Shown here: piece after piece, positions 31,990 through 33,721 of the stretch
How positions within the stretch are numbered: position 1 is the first letter of the stretch
Layout of the letters: each line of letters opens with the position of its first letter
NCBI RefSeq assembly: GCF_014634805.1
Contig: NZ_BMBS01000023.1
Span: 1 to 33,721 of the forward strand
Length of the DNA stretch: 33,721 bases
Direction of reading: 5' to 3'
DNA from: Leuconostoc falkenbergense
GTDB taxonomy: Bacteria > Bacillota > Bacilli > Lactobacillales > Lactobacillaceae
Translations under genes and position numbers: made by a program
The notes under the pieces: model-generated
Database searches by the model: none
Seen by the model: only the letters and a program-made list of their open reading frames with translations
What the model was told of the DNA's origin: nothing

Positions 31990-32457
31990 ATGAGTGAATT
32001 AAACTTAAACATCGAACCAATGCAATTTAAGAACATCTTAGTTGGTGTTGACGAATCACAGCAAGGCTACTTTGCTTTGGCTAATGCGATTCATCAGGCC
32101 AGTGAAGATGGGGCGAAGTTGACAATCGCCACAGTTTTGGAAATGGGTGATTTGTCAACAATCGATGCGTTACATCTTGATTTTATTAAAGAAAAACGAG
32201 CCGAATTTGAAGCTAATTTAGAAAAATATCGTGCCTATGCTGTCTCAAAAGGGGCAACTAATGTTGAAACGATTTTTGCGGATGGTGCTAAGGCAGGCGA
32301 AGTGCTTGTACAAGACATCGCACCACGCGTTGGCGCTGACTTGATTGTTGTTGGTGCACATTCACGTGAAGGTTTCTGGGGATCACTTGGTTCACAAGCT
32401 GCCTACATTGCACGTCATGCCAAGATTTCATCAATGGTTGCACGTCACGATAGTTAA
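31990..32457 (+). CDS. Universal stress protein (UspA family)
   Basis: A 155-residue cytosolic UspA-fold protein. Seen: N-terminal KNILVGVDESQQGYFAL strand-loop, and the nucleotide-binding ending GADLIVVGAHSREGFWGSLGSQAAYIARHAKISSMVAR, which corresponds to the G-2x-G-9x-G-(S/T) ATP motif with VVGAHSREG and GSLGSQA. I chose the ATG at 31990, 8 bp after AGAGGAGAG, over an ATG at 31954 inside the transporter gene. It is cotranscribed with mntH. Role in stress or metal response is family knowledge; target unknown. Confidence 0.9.
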   Translation: MSELNLNIEPMQFKNILVGVDESQQGYFALANAIHQASEDGAKLTIATVLEMGDLSTIDALHLDFIKEKRAEFEANLEKYRAYAVSKGATNVETIFADGAKAGEVLVQDIAPRVGADLIVVGAHSREGFWGSLGSQAAYIARHAKISSMVARHDS

Positions 32458-32461
32458 TGAC

Positions 32462-32549
32462 ATAACTGCTAATTGATTCAAGCCGTTATTTTGGATGGTA
32501 TACACTGTTCACAAAAATAATGGTTAATATCATGAGGCAGTTATTTTTT
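32462..32549 (+). terminator. Two-level terminator after the mntH-usp operon
   Basis: ATAACTGC (32462-32469) pairs with GCAGTTAT (32537-32544), enclosing CCGTTATTTT paired with AAAATAATGG (one G-T pair); five T residues follow the outer stem. The large size is unusual but the U run is well placed. Confidence 0.6.
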
Positions 32550-32556
32550 ACGCTAT

Positions 32557-32576
32557 ACATGAAAATAAATTCATGT
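32557..32576. promoter_or_regulatory. ArsR-type operator 1 of the cadD-arsR operon
   Basis: ACATGAA (32557-32563), six bases, TTCATGT (32570-32576). It fills the spacer between TATACA (32554-32559) and the extended -10 TGTTATACT (32574-32582), the classic position for repression. Confidence 0.75.
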
Positions 32577-32582
32577 TATACT
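32574..32582 (+). promoter_or_regulatory. Extended -10 promoter of the cadD-arsR operon
   Basis: TGTTATACT gives a TGn element and a -10 TATACT at 32577-32582, with TATACA 17 bp upstream as a weak -35. It is sandwiched between two metal-sensor operators. Confidence 0.55.
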
Positions 32583-32607
32583 TTATATGAATAGAAATTC
32601 ATATAAA
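32582..32607. promoter_or_regulatory. ArsR-type operator 2 of the cadD-arsR operon
   Basis: Perfect 10-bp arms TTTATATGAA (32582-32591) and TTCATATAAA (32598-32607) flank six bases. It covers the expected transcript start and touches the AAAGGA ribosome site, so a bound repressor would also block early elongation. Confidence 0.8.
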
Positions 32608-32620
32608 GGAAATTGAGTCT

Positions 32621-33232
32621 ATGTTACAAACATTAATGACGGCAGCACTATCATATATTGGCACGACCACTGATTATTTCGTTATTCTGTTATTTATTTT
32701 TGGACAATATCGTCAATCAGCACAAGTACGATCAGTCGTTTTCGGCGCTTACCTTGGTAATGCGATGTTAGTGATGATTTCGGTATTCATTGCTTTGGGA
32801 CTAAAACAAGTGCCTGAAGAATGGCTATTAGGCTTGTTGGGTATTTTACCAATTATTATTGGTATCAAAAATTATTATTCAGACTCGGATGAAGTAGCTG
32901 AAGTTGCGGATAATTTACGTCAATCCGGTAAAAAACAACTAATTCTCAAAATGGTAGGAATTACAATCGCAACCTGTGGTGCTGATAACATTGCGCTGTA
33001 TGTGCCATATTTTACAACGATTAATTTAACCTTGTTACCATTAATTTTTGCAATTTTTATTGTGATTTTATCGTTAGCTTTATTGCTTGCTTATAAAGTG
33101 ACACAAATGCCAATTGTCTATCAATTGTTGGAACGTTTTGGTGATAGAGTACAGCTAATTATCTATGTTGCGCTTGGTATTTATGTTATGTTCGCAGCTG
33201 GTACATTACAACATTTATTTACCCTGTTATAA
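32621..33232 (+). CDS. CadD-family heavy-metal transporter
   Basis: A 203-residue membrane protein of the CadD family linked to cadmium resistance and, by relatives, zinc or other divalent cation export. Seen: about five or six hydrophobic segments, an N-terminal TTTDYFVILLFIF, and TIATCGADNIALYVPYF (about residues 117-133) with the Cys and Asp-Asn that are conserved in this family. AAAGGAAA precedes the ATG and overlaps operator 2. The sensor gene follows after 7 bp, so the pair should form a self-regulated metal-export operon. Cation choice is inferred from the sensor rather than from this protein. Confidence 0.85.
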   Translation: MLQTLMTAALSYIGTTTDYFVILLFIFGQYRQSAQVRSVVFGAYLGNAMLVMISVFIALGLKQVPEEWLLGLLGILPIIIGIKNYYSDSDEVAEVADNLRQSGKKQLILKMVGITIATCGADNIALYVPYFTTINLTLLPLIFAIFIVILSLALLLAYKVTQMPIVYQLLERFGDRVQLIIYVALGIYVMFAAGTLQHLFTLL

Positions 33233-33239
33233 TAAGGTT

Positions 33240-33584
33240 ATGAAAAAAGATGTCATTATTGAACTTGAAACAATTTTTAAATTATTGGGTAATCGCCAGC
33301 GATTAACGATTTTAGAGCTTTTGCGTGAACGCGCTTATAGCGTCTCAGAAATCATTGCAATCTTGGATATGGAACAATCAGCTGTTTCTCATCAGTTGAA
33401 ACTCTTGCGTGAAGCACAATTAGTGCAAACCCAACGTCAAGGGCGTGAAATTCTATATTGCTTGAGCGATTCTCACGTTTTGACGCTTTTAGACAACGCC
33501 CTGAATCACGTTTCGCACGTTCTTAAACAAGAAACGCACGAAGAATTTTTGGCTGAAGAAAGAGAAAAAAATAAAAAGGGTTGA
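33240..33584 (+). CDS. ArsR-family metal sensor, CzrA-type alpha5 site
   Basis: A 114-residue winged-helix repressor. Helix-turn-helix: YSVSEIIAILDMEQSAVSHQLKLLREAQLV. The late helix SDSHVLTLLDNALNHVSHV carries Asp-x-His followed by His-x-x-His with eleven-residue spacing between the pairs, exactly the alpha5 zinc/cobalt set of CzrA; the cysteines of CadC/SmtB-type alpha3 sites are absent. I chose the ATG at 33240, 7 bp after the CadD-family stop; a longer frame from 33165 lies wholly within that gene. The ribosome site is a weak AAGG, so translation is probably coupled. It should bind the operators at 32557-32607 and 29232-29251 and let go when zinc is bound. Confidence 0.9.
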   Translation: MKKDVIIELETIFKLLGNRQRLTILELLRERAYSVSEIIAILDMEQSAVSHQLKLLREAQLVQTQRQGREILYCLSDSHVLTLLDNALNHVSHVLKQETHEEFLAEEREKNKKG

Positions 33585-33609
33585 CAGGATAGTGATATCT
33601 TGGTATTCT
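33581..33609 (+). promoter_or_regulatory. Promoter of the tRNA-Leu gene
   Basis: TTGACA (33581-33586) and TATTCT (33604-33609) at 17 bp form a strong promoter. The -35 box contains the TGA stop of the sensor gene. Confidence 0.75.
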
Positions 33610-33647
33610 AGTGTAGTTGTTTGAAATCAGACAACCACATAGCGTAT

Positions 33648-33721
33648 GCCGCTGTGGCGGAATTGGCAGACGCGCTGGACTCAAAATCCAGTGGTGGCAA
33701 CACCGTGTGGGTTCGACTCCC
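33648..33721 (+). tRNA. tRNA-Leu (anticodon CAA), partial
   Basis: Begins at GCCGCTG (acceptor arm). The D-arm is in TGGCGGAATTGGCAGACGCG, the anticodon arm is CTGGA-CTCAAAA-TCCAG giving anticodon CAA, followed by a class II long variable arm (GGTGGCAACACC) and the T-arm GTGGGTTCGACTCCC, whose last bases are the window's end. The acceptor 3' side is beyond the window. The long variable arm and anticodon make the leucine identity firm. Confidence 0.93.

Overview
The window looks like a chromosome segment from a low-GC lactic acid bacterium, most likely Leuconostoc or a close relative in the Leuconostoc/Weissella group. This is inferred from protein style (LytTR-DUF3021 pair, FemX/MurM-type bridge enzyme, class II HMG-CoA reductase, IpaB/EvcA-family protein, tandem LysM-CAP proteins, T-box-controlled valS); species cannot be fixed by eye.

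Layout. (1) 1-2797 is the distal end of a mobile genetic element, probably a phage satellite (PICI-like) or prophage remnant: the 3' end of an unknown gene, two tiny genes, a Prim-Pol/PriCT primase and a D5/P4-type helicase, all chained by start/stop overlaps. Four ATTGA motifs at exact 11-bp steps follow the helicase stop and run into a LytTR gene that seems to have lost its normal N-terminus, so an element/chromosome junction probably lies at about 2.80-2.92 kb. (2) 2827-4461 holds the LytTR-DUF3021 pair and a small uncharacterised cluster with its own promoter. (3) 4.5-8.7 kb carries an MFS transporter and a CPA2 antiporter, each behind a structured leader, a DsrE-like protein, and a convergent SLC13/ArsB-like transporter. 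The antiporter seems to lack two internal helices. (4) 8.86-11.9 kb is a T-box leader plus valS. (5) 11.9-14.9 kb holds a YhgE/ABC-2-type membrane protein with a divergent TetR regulator, and a stand-alone FabH-like ketoacyl synthase. (6) 15-25 kb is rich in cell-envelope genes: two LysM-CAP secreted proteins (one with two EF-hand-like loops and a WalR box upstream), a NlpC/P60-like protein without catalytic residues, a FemX-like ligase, a class B PBP, a MacB-like ABC exporter, an LCP protein and a small DUF454 membrane protein. (7) 25.4-29.2 kb is a tightly packed four-gene operon: Ppx/GppA phosphatase, HMG-CoA reductase, IpaB/EvcA-family protein and a sirtuin without any cysteine. (8) 29.2-33.6 kb is a transition-metal region: CDF exporter, NRAMP importer with a universal stress protein, CadD-family transporter and an ArsR-family sensor with a CzrA-type zinc/cobalt site. 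Operators of the same type lie in front of the CDF and CadD genes. (9) A tRNA-Leu(CAA) gene starts at 33648 and is cut by the window end.

Most genes are ordinary core functions. The most unusual items are the cysteine-free sirtuin in the mevalonate/polyphosphate-type operon, the dead NlpC/P60 protein whose former active-site region is now a perfect hairpin, the nested RNA leader and helix deletion of the antiporter, the 11-bp iteron-like array at the end of the mobile element, and the readable zinc regulon. No CRISPR array, rRNA gene or insertion-sequence transposase was seen.
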